In this document: in pieces, positions 52,080 to 60,328 of the stretch
How positions within the stretch are numbered: the first letter of the stretch is position 1
Layout of the letters: each line of letters starts with the position of its first letter
DNA from: Streptomyces sp. SAI-127
GTDB lineage: Bacteria; Actinomycetota; Actinomycetes; Streptomycetales; Streptomycetaceae
Assembly (NCBI RefSeq): GCF_029894425.1
Contig: NZ_JARXYJ010000001.1
Coordinates: forward strand, 7,460,501 to 7,524,500
Reading direction: 5' to 3'
DNA: 64,000 nt
Program-made: the position numbers and the translations under genes
The notes under the pieces: generated by a model
Databases searched by the model: none
The model's input: the letters and a program-made list of their open reading frames with translations, nothing else
What the model was told of the DNA's origin: nothing

Positions 52080-52733
52080 TCACCGGCCCTGGTCGAGATA
52101 CGCGAGCACCGCCAGAACGCGCCGATTGTCGTCGTCCGACACCTCAAGGCCCAGTTTGGCGAAGATGTTGGCGGTGTGTTTGGCGATCGCCCGTTCCGTG
52201 ACGACGAGCTTTCCGGCGATCGCCGCGTTCGACCGGCCCTGTGCCATCAGTTCCAGCACCTCCCGCTCGCGGGGCGTGATCCGGGCGAGCGGCTGGTCGT
52301 CGGCCGCCCGCCGGGTCAGCAACTGCTGGATCACCTGCGGGTCCATCGCCGTACCACCCGCCGCGACCCGTCGTACGGCATCCACGAACTGCTCCGCGTC
52401 GAACACCCGGTCCTTGAGCAGATAGCCCACCCCGCCGGTGCCGTCGGCCAGCAACTCGCGCGCGTACAGCTGCTCCACGTGCTGCGACAGCACCAGCACC
52501 GGCAGCCCGGGTCTGTCCCGCCGGGCGTTCAGCGCGCACTGCAGCCCCTCGTCGGTGTGCGTCGGCGGCAGCCGTACGTCGACCACGGCGACGTCCGGTT
52601 CCAGTTCGGCCAGCGCGCGGGCCAGTTCGGGCCCGCTCTCGACGGCCGCCGCGATCTCGAAGTCGTGCGCCTGAAGGAGCCGCACGAGACCGTCGCGCAG
52701 CAGGAAGAGGTCTTCGGCCAGGACTACGCGCAA
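52080..52733 (-). CDS. NarL/LuxR-type two-component response regulator
   Basis: A 217-residue regulator with a receiver domain (VVLAEDLFLLRDGLV, phospho-Asp in VAVVDVRLPP, Lys in YLLKDRV) and a C-terminal LuxR helix-turn-helix (ITPREREVLELMAQGRSNAA then ERAIAKHTANIFAKL). The start is TTG 52733, six bases after GGAGA and overlapping the kinase stop by 10 bp; the frame open further upstream lies inside the kinase gene. It is co-translated with that kinase. Confidence 0.92.
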   Translation of the reverse strand: MRVVLAEDLFLLRDGLVRLLQAHDFEIAAAVESGPELARALAELEPDVAVVDVRLPPTHTDEGLQCALNARRDRPGLPVLVLSQHVEQLYARELLADGTGGVGYLLKDRVFDAEQFVDAVRRVAAGGTAMDPQVIQQLLTRRAADDQPLARITPREREVLELMAQGRSNAAIAGKLVVTERAIAKHTANIFAKLGLEVSDDDNRRVLAVLAYLDQGR

Positions 52734-53986
52734 GGGATCTCCATGGTGACCATGGTGGGACCGCCCGCGGGTGAGCTGACGGCCAGGACGCCGTCGAATG
52801 TACCCAGCCGCCGCTCCACTCCGGCCAGTCCCGAACCGGCCGTGATCAGGGCGCCGCCCCGGCCGTTGTCGGTGACCGTGATCCGCAGCATCCCCTCCGC
52901 CTGATGCAGGTCGATCCAGATCCGGTCGGCGCCGGAGTGCTTGACCGCGTTGGTGAGGACCTCGCTGACCGCGAAGTAGGCGGCCGACTCCACGGGCGCG
53001 TCCGGCCGGCCCTCGAGCTCCACGTTCACCTCGGTCGCAACCGGCAGCCGCAGCGCCAACGCCCGTACGGCGTCGCCCAGTCCGCGCTCGGCCAGCACCG
53101 GCGGATGGATGCCGCGCACCAGGTCGCGCAGCTCGGTGAGCGCGTCCACCGAGGACTGACGGGCCTGCGCCAGGAGCCGCTTCGCCTGCGCGGGGTCCTT
53201 GTCGAGGAGCATCTCGATGGTGCCGAGATCCATGCCCATGGCGACCAGACGGGCCTGCGCCCCGTCGTGCAGGTCCCGCTCGATGCGCCGCAGTTCGGCC
53301 GCGGAGGTGTCCACGGCGTCCCGCCGGGTCTCGGTGAGGACGCGGACGCGTTCGGCCAACTCGCCCTGTCCGGCGCCGAGTACGGCGCGGGTGAGCCGGA
53401 AGTGGGCGGTCAGCAGCCGCGGGGCGAGGGGGGCGAGGGCCAGCAGGGCGACGCCCAGGGCGCCGGCGGCGAGCGCGGAGGACTGGTCGCTGACGCGCAC
53501 GAAGCCGTACCAGTAGCCACCCGTCTTCGCGAGCGGCCGCCACAGCCCGGCCGCGACCGCGAGTCCCTCCAGCGGGTAGAGGACCACCACCGCCGACAGC
53601 AGCGCCGTCACGTACCCCGCCGTCATGTCCACCTGCAACCACCGCAGATCCCGCCAGGTCGCCGGGTCGCGCAGCATCGCGTAGGTGCGGGCCCAGGCGT
53701 GGGCGTCCTTTGGTATCGGCCGGTACGCCGACGGGATCCGCACCCCGCACCACTCGGCCGCGAGCACCCGCCGCCAGTCCGCGTAGGCACGCACACCCGT
53801 CAGCACCCAAGGAGTCGTGAAGACCCCGATCCCGACCGGGACCAGGGCGATGGACACCAGGCTGAGCGTGAACCCGAGCAGCGCCCCCGGCAGCGTCACC
53901 AGCGACAGTGCGAGCCCCCGCACGGCCGCGAGACCGATGCCCCGCGTCCTCGTGCTCCAGCTGCCGTTCCGCGTCTCGATGGTCAT
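52724..53986 (-). CDS. Two-component sensor histidine kinase (HisKA_3 type)
   Basis: A 420-residue kinase. The N-terminal half is a multi-helix sensor domain (about 20-205). The dimerisation/phosphoacceptor segment is RIERDLHDGAQARLVAMGMD with the His, and the HATPase region has SEVLTNAVKHSGA (N-box) and VTDNGRGG. It partners the LuxR-type regulator encoded next with overlapping codons. The sensor layout resembles liaS/desK-like cell-envelope kinases in streptomycetes. The signal is unknown. ATG 53986 is the start of the family N-terminus. Confidence 0.92.
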   Translation of the reverse strand: MTIETRNGSWSTRTRGIGLAAVRGLALSLVTLPGALLGFTLSLVSIALVPVGIGVFTTPWVLTGVRAYADWRRVLAAEWCGVRIPSAYRPIPKDAHAWARTYAMLRDPATWRDLRWLQVDMTAGYVTALLSAVVVLYPLEGLAVAAGLWRPLAKTGGYWYGFVRVSDQSSALAAGALGVALLALAPLAPRLLTAHFRLTRAVLGAGQGELAERVRVLTETRRDAVDTSAAELRRIERDLHDGAQARLVAMGMDLGTIEMLLDKDPAQAKRLLAQARQSSVDALTELRDLVRGIHPPVLAERGLGDAVRALALRLPVATEVNVELEGRPDAPVESAAYFAVSEVLTNAVKHSGADRIWIDLHQAEGMLRITVTDNGRGGALITAGSGLAGVERRLGTFDGVLAVSSPAGGPTMVTMEIPCA

Positions 53987-54105
53987 ACGGTCAGTCTCGT
54001 CGAGAGGGCGACGCGGGTCACTGGGCCTGGCCGCAGGGTCGGGGGGTGGTGCCAGGTACACCCTCCGCCGCGCTCACACCGTGAATCGCGCCACAGCACC
54101 ACCCG

Positions 54106-54143
54106 GTAACACGGGGTTCACATTCGAGCAATGACCGGGAAAT
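54106..54143 (+). promoter_or_regulatory. GlnR-type operator upstream of glnII
   Basis: Pentamers GTAAC (54106), TTCAC (54117), GCAAT (54128) and GAAAT (54139) are each followed by a 6-bp spacer, giving exact 11-bp phasing; TTGAC follows at 54150. This is the known a-site/b-site layout of the actinobacterial GlnR box, and glnII is an established GlnR target. Confidence 0.75.
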
Positions 54144-54243
54144 CGCCTGTTGACAGGCTCGCGGGCATCAAAGAGGCGGCGTTTCAGTGCCGCAGCGCCG
54201 CAGCACCCGCAGTGCGTAGACACATCCCCGAAGGAAGTGGCCC

Positions 54244-55272
54244 GTGACCTTCAAGGCTGAGTACATCTGGATCGACGGCACCCAGCCGACTGCCAAGCTC
54301 CGTTCCAAGACGAAGATCATGGCGGACGACGCCAAGGGCGCGGAGCTGCCGATCTGGGGCTTCGACGGGTCCTCCACGAACCAGGCCGAGGGTCACTCCT
54401 CCGACCGTGTCCTCAAGCCGGTCTTCTCCTGCCCCGACCCGATCCGCGGCGGCGACGACATCCTCGTCCTGTGCGAGGTCCTCAACATCGACATGACGCC
54501 GCACGAGTCCAACACCCGTGCCGCGCTCACCGAGGTCGCCGAGAAGTTCGCCTCCCAGGAGCCGATCTTCGGCATCGAGCAGGAGTACACGTTCTTCAAG
54601 GACGGCTACCCCCTCGGCTTCCCCAAGGGCGGCTTCCCGGCCCCGCAGGGCGGCTACTACTGCGGTGTCGGCGCGGACGAGATCTTCGGCCGTGACGTCG
54701 TCGAGGCGCACCTGGAGAACTGCCTCAAGGCGGGCCTCGCGATCTCCGGCATCAACGCCGAGGTCATGCCCGGCCAGTGGGAGTTCCAGGTCGGCCCGGT
54801 CTCCCCGCTGGAGGTCTCCGACCACCTGTGGGTGGCCCGCTGGCTGCTCTACCGCACCGCCGAGGACTTCGGCATCGCCGCCACCCTGGACCCGAAGCCG
54901 GTCAAGGGCGACTGGAACGGCGCGGGCGCGCACACCAACTTCTCCACCAAGGCGATGCGCGAGGGCTACGACGCGATCATCACCGCCTGCGAGTCGCTCG
55001 GTGAGGGCTCCAAGCCCCTCGACCACGTCAAGAACTACGGCGCCGGCATCGACGACCGCCTGACCGGTCTGCACGAGACCGCCCCGTGGAACGAGTACTC
55101 CTACGGTGTCTCCAACCGTGGCGCCTCGGTCCGTATCCCGTGGCAGGTCGAGAAGGACGGCAAGGGCTACATCGAGGACCGCCGCCCGAACGCCAACGTC
55201 GACCCGTACCTGGTGACGCGTCTGATCGTCGACACCTGCTGCTCCGCGCTGGAGAAGGCCGGCCAGGTCTGA
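54244..55272 (+). CDS. glnII: Glutamine synthetase II
   Basis: A 342-residue eukaryote-type GSII catalysing ATP-dependent glutamine formation from glutamate and ammonia. Conserved parts are the latch/active-site WGFDGSSTNQAEGHSSD, metal Glu in FGIEQEYTF, NAEVMPGQWEFQVGP, GAGAHTNFST, and RRPNANVDPY near the C-terminus. It is not subject to GlnE adenylylation in general. GTG 54244 follows GAAGGAA. It is preceded by a GlnR-type box and followed by a strong terminator, so it is a single-gene nitrogen-controlled unit. Confidence 0.97.
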   Translation: MTFKAEYIWIDGTQPTAKLRSKTKIMADDAKGAELPIWGFDGSSTNQAEGHSSDRVLKPVFSCPDPIRGGDDILVLCEVLNIDMTPHESNTRAALTEVAEKFASQEPIFGIEQEYTFFKDGYPLGFPKGGFPAPQGGYYCGVGADEIFGRDVVEAHLENCLKAGLAISGINAEVMPGQWEFQVGPVSPLEVSDHLWVARWLLYRTAEDFGIAATLDPKPVKGDWNGAGAHTNFSTKAMREGYDAIITACESLGEGSKPLDHVKNYGAGIDDRLTGLHETAPWNEYSYGVSNRGASVRIPWQVEKDGKGYIEDRRPNANVDPYLVTRLIVDTCCSALEKAGQV

Positions 55273-55290
55273 TCCCCGCCTTCAGCCTCC

Positions 55291-55326
55291 CGAGGGGCGC
55301 CCACCGGCCACGGTGGGCGCCCCTCG
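55291..55326 (+). terminator. Terminator after glnII
   Basis: A 16-bp perfect stem, 55291-55306 with 55311-55326, and four-base loop, 18 bases past the stop. Confidence 0.85.
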
Positions 55327-55416
55327 GCGTGTTACCGGTGGGGCGGGCACGCCGGGAAGTGTCCGAGCAGTGAGAGAAGGCTCCTGTCGCGGGCCCGTGT
55401 CTGCTTCAATGGGCTC

Positions 55417-55539
55417 ATGGCCAGCTTCCAGAAGTGCAGCGCGACGGGTCGCCATGACCTCGAGCCCTTCTGGCCTTCCCGTCAGCACCACGACTTCGAC
55501 CGGGTGTGTTGCCGCGCGATGAACGCGCCGGCCCTCTAA
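55417..55539 (+). CDS. Small 40-residue Cys/His-containing protein (hypothetical)
   Basis: A 40-codon frame, ATG 55417 to TAA 55539. The protein starts MASFQKCSATGRHDLEPFW and ends CCRAMNAPAL. Cys7, Cys32 and Cys33 with several His could bind a metal. Its composition (balanced residues, aromatic positions, few Arg/Pro) is unlike the shadow frames nearby. There is no strong ribosome-binding site, so it could be leaderless or part of the leader of the following winged-helix gene 77 bp downstream. No family is recognised. Confidence 0.5.
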   Translation: MASFQKCSATGRHDLEPFWPSRQHHDFDRVCCRAMNAPAL

Positions 55540-55616
55540 AGCCGTATACCCCGGCCTTCGGCCAGCGCGCGGACGTACGTCTCCCGACGACCCTCTCGCG
55601 CGAAAGAGCTGACCTC

Positions 55617-56177
55617 ATGGCGACCACTCGTTCTCTCTCCACCGCCCCCCTCACCACCCCGTCCGAGAACGGCGCACGGCACCGACTCCGAGCCGTCCGC
55701 CCCGACGAGGTTCCCGAAGCACCGGATTTCCTTCCTCCAGGCGCCACCTGGCTGCCCGCTCCCCAGCACACCCTGCCCGTCCTGCCGGGCCAGCCCCCGA
55801 TGATCGGCTACCTCGTGCTCGTCCCGGCCGACCAGCACCAGCCCTTCCGGCCGGAACCGACGGTCACGGACGCGGACGCCGACGCCCCCCTCGTGCGGAT
55901 CGACACCGTGCAGCGCACCGCCGAGGTGAACGGTGAGGAACTCGACCTGACCTACCTGGAGTTCGAGCTCCTCGCCCACCTCGTCCAGAACCCCCACCGG
56001 GTGCACACCCGCGACCAGCTGGTCACCACGGTCTGGGGCTACGGCCACGTGGGCGACGGCCGTACCGTAGACGTCCACATCGCCCGGCTGCGCCGCAAGC
56101 TGGGCGCGGAATTCCGGGGCGCGATCCAGACCGTGCGCCGGGTCGGCTACAAGTACACCCCGCCGACCGGCGGCTGA
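55617..56177 (+). CDS. Orphan OmpR-type winged-helix DNA-binding protein
   Basis: A 186-residue protein whose C-terminal half (about 95-183) is a Trans_reg_C winged helix: LTYLEFELLAHLVQNPHRVH, TRDQLVTTVWG, the recognition helix TVDVHIARLRRKLG and the wing TVRRVGYKY. The N-terminal half is Pro-rich and has no receiver domain, so it cannot be controlled by phosphorylation in the usual way. ATG 55617 is preferred; the longer reading overlaps the small gene. Its target is unknown. Confidence 0.88.
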   Translation: MATTRSLSTAPLTTPSENGARHRLRAVRPDEVPEAPDFLPPGATWLPAPQHTLPVLPGQPPMIGYLVLVPADQHQPFRPEPTVTDADADAPLVRIDTVQRTAEVNGEELDLTYLEFELLAHLVQNPHRVHTRDQLVTTVWGYGHVGDGRTVDVHIARLRRKLGAEFRGAIQTVRRVGYKYTPPTGG

Positions 56178-56237
56178 CTGTCTGCCCAGGGCAGATCCGG
56201 GTTCCCTCACGGCGCTCCGGCGGGCACAGTCACCGGC

Positions 56238-57236
56238 ATGAGACTTCTTCTGCTGGGTGGTACGGAGTTCGTCGGCCGGGCCGTCGCCGAGGCGGCCCTG
56301 GAACGCGGCTGGGACGTGACCGTCTTCCACCGGGGACGGCACGCGCCCGTGGCCGGGGTGCGGTCGCTGCACGGCGACCGCACCGCGCCCGACGGTCTCA
56401 CGGCCCTGGCCGAAGGGGGCCCCTGGGACCTGGTCGTCGACACCTGGTCGGCGGCGCCCCGCGCGGTCCGGGACGCGGCGCGGCTGCTGCGGGGCCGCGC
56501 CGACCGGTATGTGTACGTGTCGAGTTGCTCGGTGTACACCTGGCCGCAGCCGGCCGGATACACCGAAGACGCGCCCGTGGTCGAGGGCGCCGGGGCAGAC
56601 GCGGAGCAGACCGACTACGCCCGGGACAAACGGGGCGGTGAACTGGCCGCCGTCGAGGCGTTCGGCACGGACCGGTCCCTGCTCGTACGGGCCGGGCTGA
56701 TCCTCGGCCCGTACGAGAACATCGGCCGCCTGCCGTGGTGGCTGGGCCGCATCGCCCGCGGCGGGCCGGTCCTCGCCCCGGGGCCACGCGACCTTCCCCT
56801 CCAGTACGTCGACGTCCGCGACCTGGCGCAGTGGACGCTGGGCGCCGCCGAGGCGGAGCTGAGCGGCCCGTACAACCTGGTCAGCCCGCCCGGCCACACC
56901 ACCATGGCCGAACTCCTCGGCGCCTGCGTGGCCGTGACCGGCTCGAACGCGGAGTTGCGCTGGGCCGATCCGAACGCAGTCCTCGCCGCGGGCATCGCCC
57001 CGTGGACCGGCCTCCCGGTGTGGGTACCGCCGGGCTCCGACCTCCACGACACCCTCCACGGCGGGGACACCTCGCGGGCCGCCGAGGCAGGCCTGCGCTG
57101 CCGTCCGGTCACCGAGACGGTGTCCGACACCTGGCGCTGGTTGCGGGACCTCGGCGGGGTGGCTCCCCAGCGCCCGGACCGGCCGGTGGTCGGCATCGAT
57201 GCGGAGACGGAGGCGAAGGCGCTGGCGGGTCTCTAG
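56238..57236 (+). CDS. NAD-dependent epimerase/dehydratase (extended SDR) family protein
   Basis: A 332-residue extended short-chain dehydrogenase. The N-terminal dinucleotide-binding loop is LLLGGTEFVGRAVAE. The Ser of VYVSSCSVYTW and the Tyr-x3-Lys pair in TDYARDKRGGE form the catalytic site, and LQYVDVRDLAQW is a family motif. Such proteins modify nucleotide sugars or isoflavonoid-like substrates. The substrate is unknown. ATG 56238 is 60 bp after the winged-helix gene, so the two may be co-transcribed. Confidence 0.9.
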   Translation: MRLLLLGGTEFVGRAVAEAALERGWDVTVFHRGRHAPVAGVRSLHGDRTAPDGLTALAEGGPWDLVVDTWSAAPRAVRDAARLLRGRADRYVYVSSCSVYTWPQPAGYTEDAPVVEGAGADAEQTDYARDKRGGELAAVEAFGTDRSLLVRAGLILGPYENIGRLPWWLGRIARGGPVLAPGPRDLPLQYVDVRDLAQWTLGAAEAELSGPYNLVSPPGHTTMAELLGACVAVTGSNAELRWADPNAVLAAGIAPWTGLPVWVPPGSDLHDTLHGGDTSRAAEAGLRCRPVTETVSDTWRWLRDLGGVAPQRPDRPVVGIDAETEAKALAGL

Positions 57237-57249
57237 CCCGCGGACCGCC

Positions 57250-57906
57250 TCACCCGACCTTCTCGATCAGAGCCCGGCGGATGAGGAACTTGCCCGGCTC
57301 CCGCACCTGTTCGAAGGCCGCGTTGTTGAGCAGCGCACAGCTGCCGGAGACCGAAGTGACCTCCACCGTCGTGGACTTGTTGTTGTCCAGGTTGGTGACC
57401 TTCAGCTTCGTGCCGGCCGGGAACTGGTTGCTGGACGCGGCGGGTGCACCGCCCTCACCGGAGAGTGTGACGGTCGAGCCGTTGCACACCTGCTGCCCGG
57501 AGGCGGCGTTTCCCGCGGGGGGAGCCTGAGTAGCGGGCGCTGACGCGGGCGCGGACGCGGCCTGTGAGGGCTGCACCGTGGCGGCCTGGGAGTCCTGAGC
57601 CGACTCCCCGACCGCACAACCGGACGCTTCCTGCTGCACCTTGATCTGCGTGATCACCGCTTCCCGGTTGGCGATCCGGGCCGCCGACTGGGCGTCGGGA
57701 GCGGAGCGCTGCCCCTCGATGAACCGCTGGTTGTTGCCGAGCGCGGTGGCGAGTCCCTGGCAGACCGTCGATTCCGCCGCCGTCTTCGGACTCTGCGCGG
57801 CGTTCGAGGTGCTGGCCATCACGAAGGCCCCACCACCCGCCACCGCCGCCGCGCTCACCAGCAGCGCGATCTTCTTCTTCGTACCGAGTGTTCTCCTGCG
57901 CGACAT
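57250..57906 (-). CDS. Secreted protein with RlpA-like (double-psi beta-barrel) C-terminal domain
   Basis: A 218-residue exported protein with a basic N-terminus, signal/anchor helix (about 10-35), a helical stalk (about 45-100), an Ala/Pro/Gln linker (about 105-135), and a C-terminal domain. That domain's FPAGTKLKVTNLDNNKSTTV pattern and following Cys-Ala-x-L region resemble RlpA/expansin-type barrels. Its overall layout (anchor, short helical stalk, low-complexity linker, secreted domain) parallels the DUF1996 protein at 50299-51897. It may act at the cell wall. It is convergent with the SDR gene. Confidence 0.78.
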   Translation of the reverse strand: MSRRRTLGTKKKIALLVSAAAVAGGGAFVMASTSNAAQSPKTAAESTVCQGLATALGNNQRFIEGQRSAPDAQSAARIANREAVITQIKVQQEASGCAVGESAQDSQAATVQPSQAASAPASAPATQAPPAGNAASGQQVCNGSTVTLSGEGGAPAASSNQFPAGTKLKVTNLDNNKSTTVEVTSVSGSCALLNNAAFEQVREPGKFLIRRALIEKVG

Positions 57907-58013
57907 CCGCGCCTCCTGAGAGCTAGGGGAGCGTACGCCGCTATGTACGAGATACCGAACGAGGTTACTCAGTGGTTACAGGAGTCATCAGACGTAACCT
58001 GCGTCACACCCCG

Positions 58014-58376
58014 CTATTTCCTGGCCAGGGCATCCCGTACGGCGTCCTCGGTGCGGCCGACCACCGCGGAGCCGTCGTCCGCCGTGATGATGGGTCGCTG
58101 GATCAGCTTCGGGTGTTCGGCGAGCGCGGTGATCCACCGGTCGCGCGAACTGTCGTCCCGGGCCCACTCCTTGAGGCCGAGCTCCTTGGCGGCGGCCTCC
58201 TGGGTGCGGGTGATGTCCCACGGTTCGAGCCCGAGCCGGACGAGCACCTCGCGGATCTCCTCCTCGCTCGGGACGTCCTCCAGATAGCGGCGGACGGTGT
58301 ACTCGGCGCCCTCCGCGTCGAGCAGGCCGATCGCGCTGCGGCACTTCGAACAGGCCGGATTGATCCAGATCTCCAT
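58014..58376 (-). CDS. ArsC/Spx-family (arsenate reductase-like) protein
   Basis: A 120-residue thioredoxin-fold protein of the ArsC family. The N-terminus is MEIWINPACSKCRSA with a CxxC motif, and the family segment RRYLEDVPSEEEI, a WITALAEHPKLIQRPII stretch and the terminal VGRTEDAV follow. Members reduce arsenate or act as Spx-like factors. With no ars genes nearby, the specific role is not assigned. ATG 58376 fits the family start; a longer GTG reading is less likely. Confidence 0.9.
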   Translation of the reverse strand: MEIWINPACSKCRSAIGLLDAEGAEYTVRRYLEDVPSEEEIREVLVRLGLEPWDITRTQEAAAKELGLKEWARDDSSRDRWITALAEHPKLIQRPIITADDGSAVVGRTEDAVRDALARK

Positions 58377-58541
58377 GGTGTCCACGGTACGCGAAAACCC
58401 GTCTTCCACCTGCGTCACAGCACCCCCGAAAGCCCTTGTGGCCAGGGGCTTTTGTCAGTGGCGGACGGTAGAATAAAACCAGTGTTCGAGGGCGTCGCCG
58501 GGTTCCCCGGTGGCCGTCCTTATCGCGACAGGAGGATGCCT

Positions 58542-58856
58542 GTGCCCGCTGCCGCACTGAAGGCGAAGCCGTTCCCGACCCAGTCCACCGCGAAGCACCC
58601 CGTGCTGCTCGACCTGCCGTACACCCCCGTGGAGAAGCGCCCGTTGCCGCCGGGCCGTCCCCGCGAGTGGTATGTCACCCACAACCGCCGCCTCAAGGCG
58701 ATGCGGCTCGCGATCGCCCTGCTCGACTCCGGCGTCTACGTGCCGAACCAGGCCCGCAACGAGACGATCCGGGACACGGCGGAGATGATCGGCGTCCACC
58801 CACCGTCGGACACGACGTGCCACATGGTGCGGGCGCTGATGCGCTACTCGCGGTAG
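58542..58856 (+). CDS. Small conserved hypothetical protein
   Basis: A 104-residue basic protein with no signal or membrane helix. The C-terminal half (HNRRLKAMRLAIALLDSGVY and ETIRDTAEMIGVHPPSDTTC, ending ALMRYSR) looks like two helix pairs, possibly nucleic-acid or protein binding. GTG 58542 is chosen because AGGAGG lies seven bases upstream; ATG 58536 would sit directly on that site. A strong hairpin separates it from the convergent AlkZ-like gene. Confidence 0.78.
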   Translation: MPAAALKAKPFPTQSTAKHPVLLDLPYTPVEKRPLPPGRPREWYVTHNRRLKAMRLAIALLDSGVYVPNQARNETIRDTAEMIGVHPPSDTTCHMVRALMRYSR

Positions 58857-58863
58857 GCCGTGG

Positions 58864-58891
58864 CGCCGGGCGCCCTCCTGGGCGCCCGGCG
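58864..58891. terminator. Bidirectional terminator
   Basis: A 12-bp perfect stem, 58864-58875 (CGCCGGGCGCCC) with 58880-58891, and four-base loop, between convergent genes. Confidence 0.8.
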
Positions 58892-58897
58892 TTCCGG

Positions 58898-60097
58898 TCA
58901 GCCGGCGCCCCCGGCCAACTCCTTCTCCAACGGCACCCGGAACCGCGGTGTCACGCGCGTCGCCCCCACCCACCCCCGCAGTCGCTCCGCCTCCGCCGCG
59001 ACGGCCGCCTCGGCCTCGCTCCCCACGCCCTCCGTGTCCAGCAGCCGCCAGACGATCTCCCCGTCGGGCCGCTGTCCCCAACCCCCCACCACCCGCCCGT
59101 TCCACCACACCGTCGGTCCCACGTTGCCGCTGCGGTCGAACAGGGCGGGCCGCAGCGACGGCGCCAGGTACCAGTCCCGTTGCTGCCAGCCCATCGCCGT
59201 CGGATCGAGGCCGGGCAGCAACGCCGCCCAGGGCTCCACGGGGCCCGTGACCGGTCCGGCGTCGCCGTCGACGACGTAGGCCGGCCCCTCGTCCACGGAC
59301 ACCCGGATCGCATGGATCGTCGCGAGCGCGCGGCGGACGTCGGTCACCTTCCAGCCCGTCCACCACTTCAGGTCGGCCTCGGTGGCGGGGCCGCACACGG
59401 TGAGCCAGCGCCGCAGCAACTCGGCCTGGGCCTCGGCCACGTCGAGTTCGGGATGCGGGGGTGCCACCGCCCAGCGGAACTGCGTGGAGATCCAGGAGCC
59501 GAGCGGCCGGCCGCGGACCACCTTGCCCTCCACGCCGAGCACCCTCAACAGGCGGCTCGAGACGGAGTGGACGCCCTCGTAGCTCTTCCCGGCCGCGTAC
59601 ACGAACTGCTCCCGCAGCCGCGGCTCGTCCTCGGCGAGCTCCGTCGCCGTCGCCTCGCCGCGCCGGGCGAGCGCGGCAAGCGTCGCCTCCTCGACCTCCT
59701 TCAGCCAGGTCGCGTCCGGGGCCCCGGCCTTCGCCATGTCCTTGACGAGAGAGGCCCGTTCCCGCGCGGCGACCGCGAGGCCGGTCGAGGCGTGCACGAT
59801 GGCGGTGAGCTCGGTCGGGAACGCGAACACGGTGTGCCGCATCCCGTGCATCCGCACCAACGACCGGTCCTCGTACAACGCCCGCTCGGTCTCCGCGACG
59901 GTCCCCGAGGGATCCACGAGCCGCGCGCCGACCGCCAGATACACGGTCGCCGGGTCGGACCCGTGCAGCGCGACCAGAGCCCCGGCCACCTCCTCGGGAC
60001 TCCCCACCCGAGCCGCCCCGGCAAGCTGCTGCCGCAACGCCAGCCGAGCCCGCCGCTCGTCGACCCCGATGTACCGCACTCCGTCATCCAAGCCCAT
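58898..60097 (-). CDS. Winged-helix (AlkZ/YcaQ-like) DNA-binding family protein
   Basis: A 399-residue protein of the winged-helix family related to AlkZ-type DNA glycosylases. N-terminal helices carry GALVALHGSDPATVYLAVGA, then a basic region, a central wH segment (GPATEADLKWWTGWKVTDVR) and a C-terminal barrel-like part with GWQQRDWYLAPSLRPALFD. Some relatives repair crosslinked bases or confer resistance to DNA-damaging natural products; activity here is inferred from family only. ATG 60097 and 60106 are both plausible starts. Confidence 0.85.
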   Translation of the reverse strand: MGLDDGVRYIGVDERRARLALRQQLAGAARVGSPEEVAGALVALHGSDPATVYLAVGARLVDPSGTVAETERALYEDRSLVRMHGMRHTVFAFPTELTAIVHASTGLAVAARERASLVKDMAKAGAPDATWLKEVEEATLAALARRGEATATELAEDEPRLREQFVYAAGKSYEGVHSVSSRLLRVLGVEGKVVRGRPLGSWISTQFRWAVAPPHPELDVAEAQAELLRRWLTVCGPATEADLKWWTGWKVTDVRRALATIHAIRVSVDEGPAYVVDGDAGPVTGPVEPWAALLPGLDPTAMGWQQRDWYLAPSLRPALFDRSGNVGPTVWWNGRVVGGWGQRPDGEIVWRLLDTEGVGSEAEAAVAAEAERLRGWVGATRVTPRFRVPLEKELAGGAG

Positions 60098-60136
60098 ACG
60101 GCCCATCCTGACCCAGGGCACTGACAACGCGCCCTA

Positions 60137-60160
60137 TAGGGGCGCGGGGAACTGCGCGAC
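60137..60160 (+). repeat. Dispersed 24-bp Streptomyces repeat
   Basis: Identical over 24 bp to the minus strand of 26696-26719. It lies in the 230-bp gap upstream of the DUF2252 gene. The rest of 60098-60328 shows no gene. Confidence 0.75.
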
Positions 60161-60328
60161 CAGCCACGATGGCGCGGCAGATACACGACGACACACCGCA
60201 CCCCCGACGCACACGTCACCCGATCGCCGTACCCCGCATGCGCACCTGCCCCCTCCGGCCCTTCACTGCGATGAGGAGGTGAACGACACCGGCGACCAGG
60301 AGGCGAGCGTGACCCGGAGACAGGGCAC

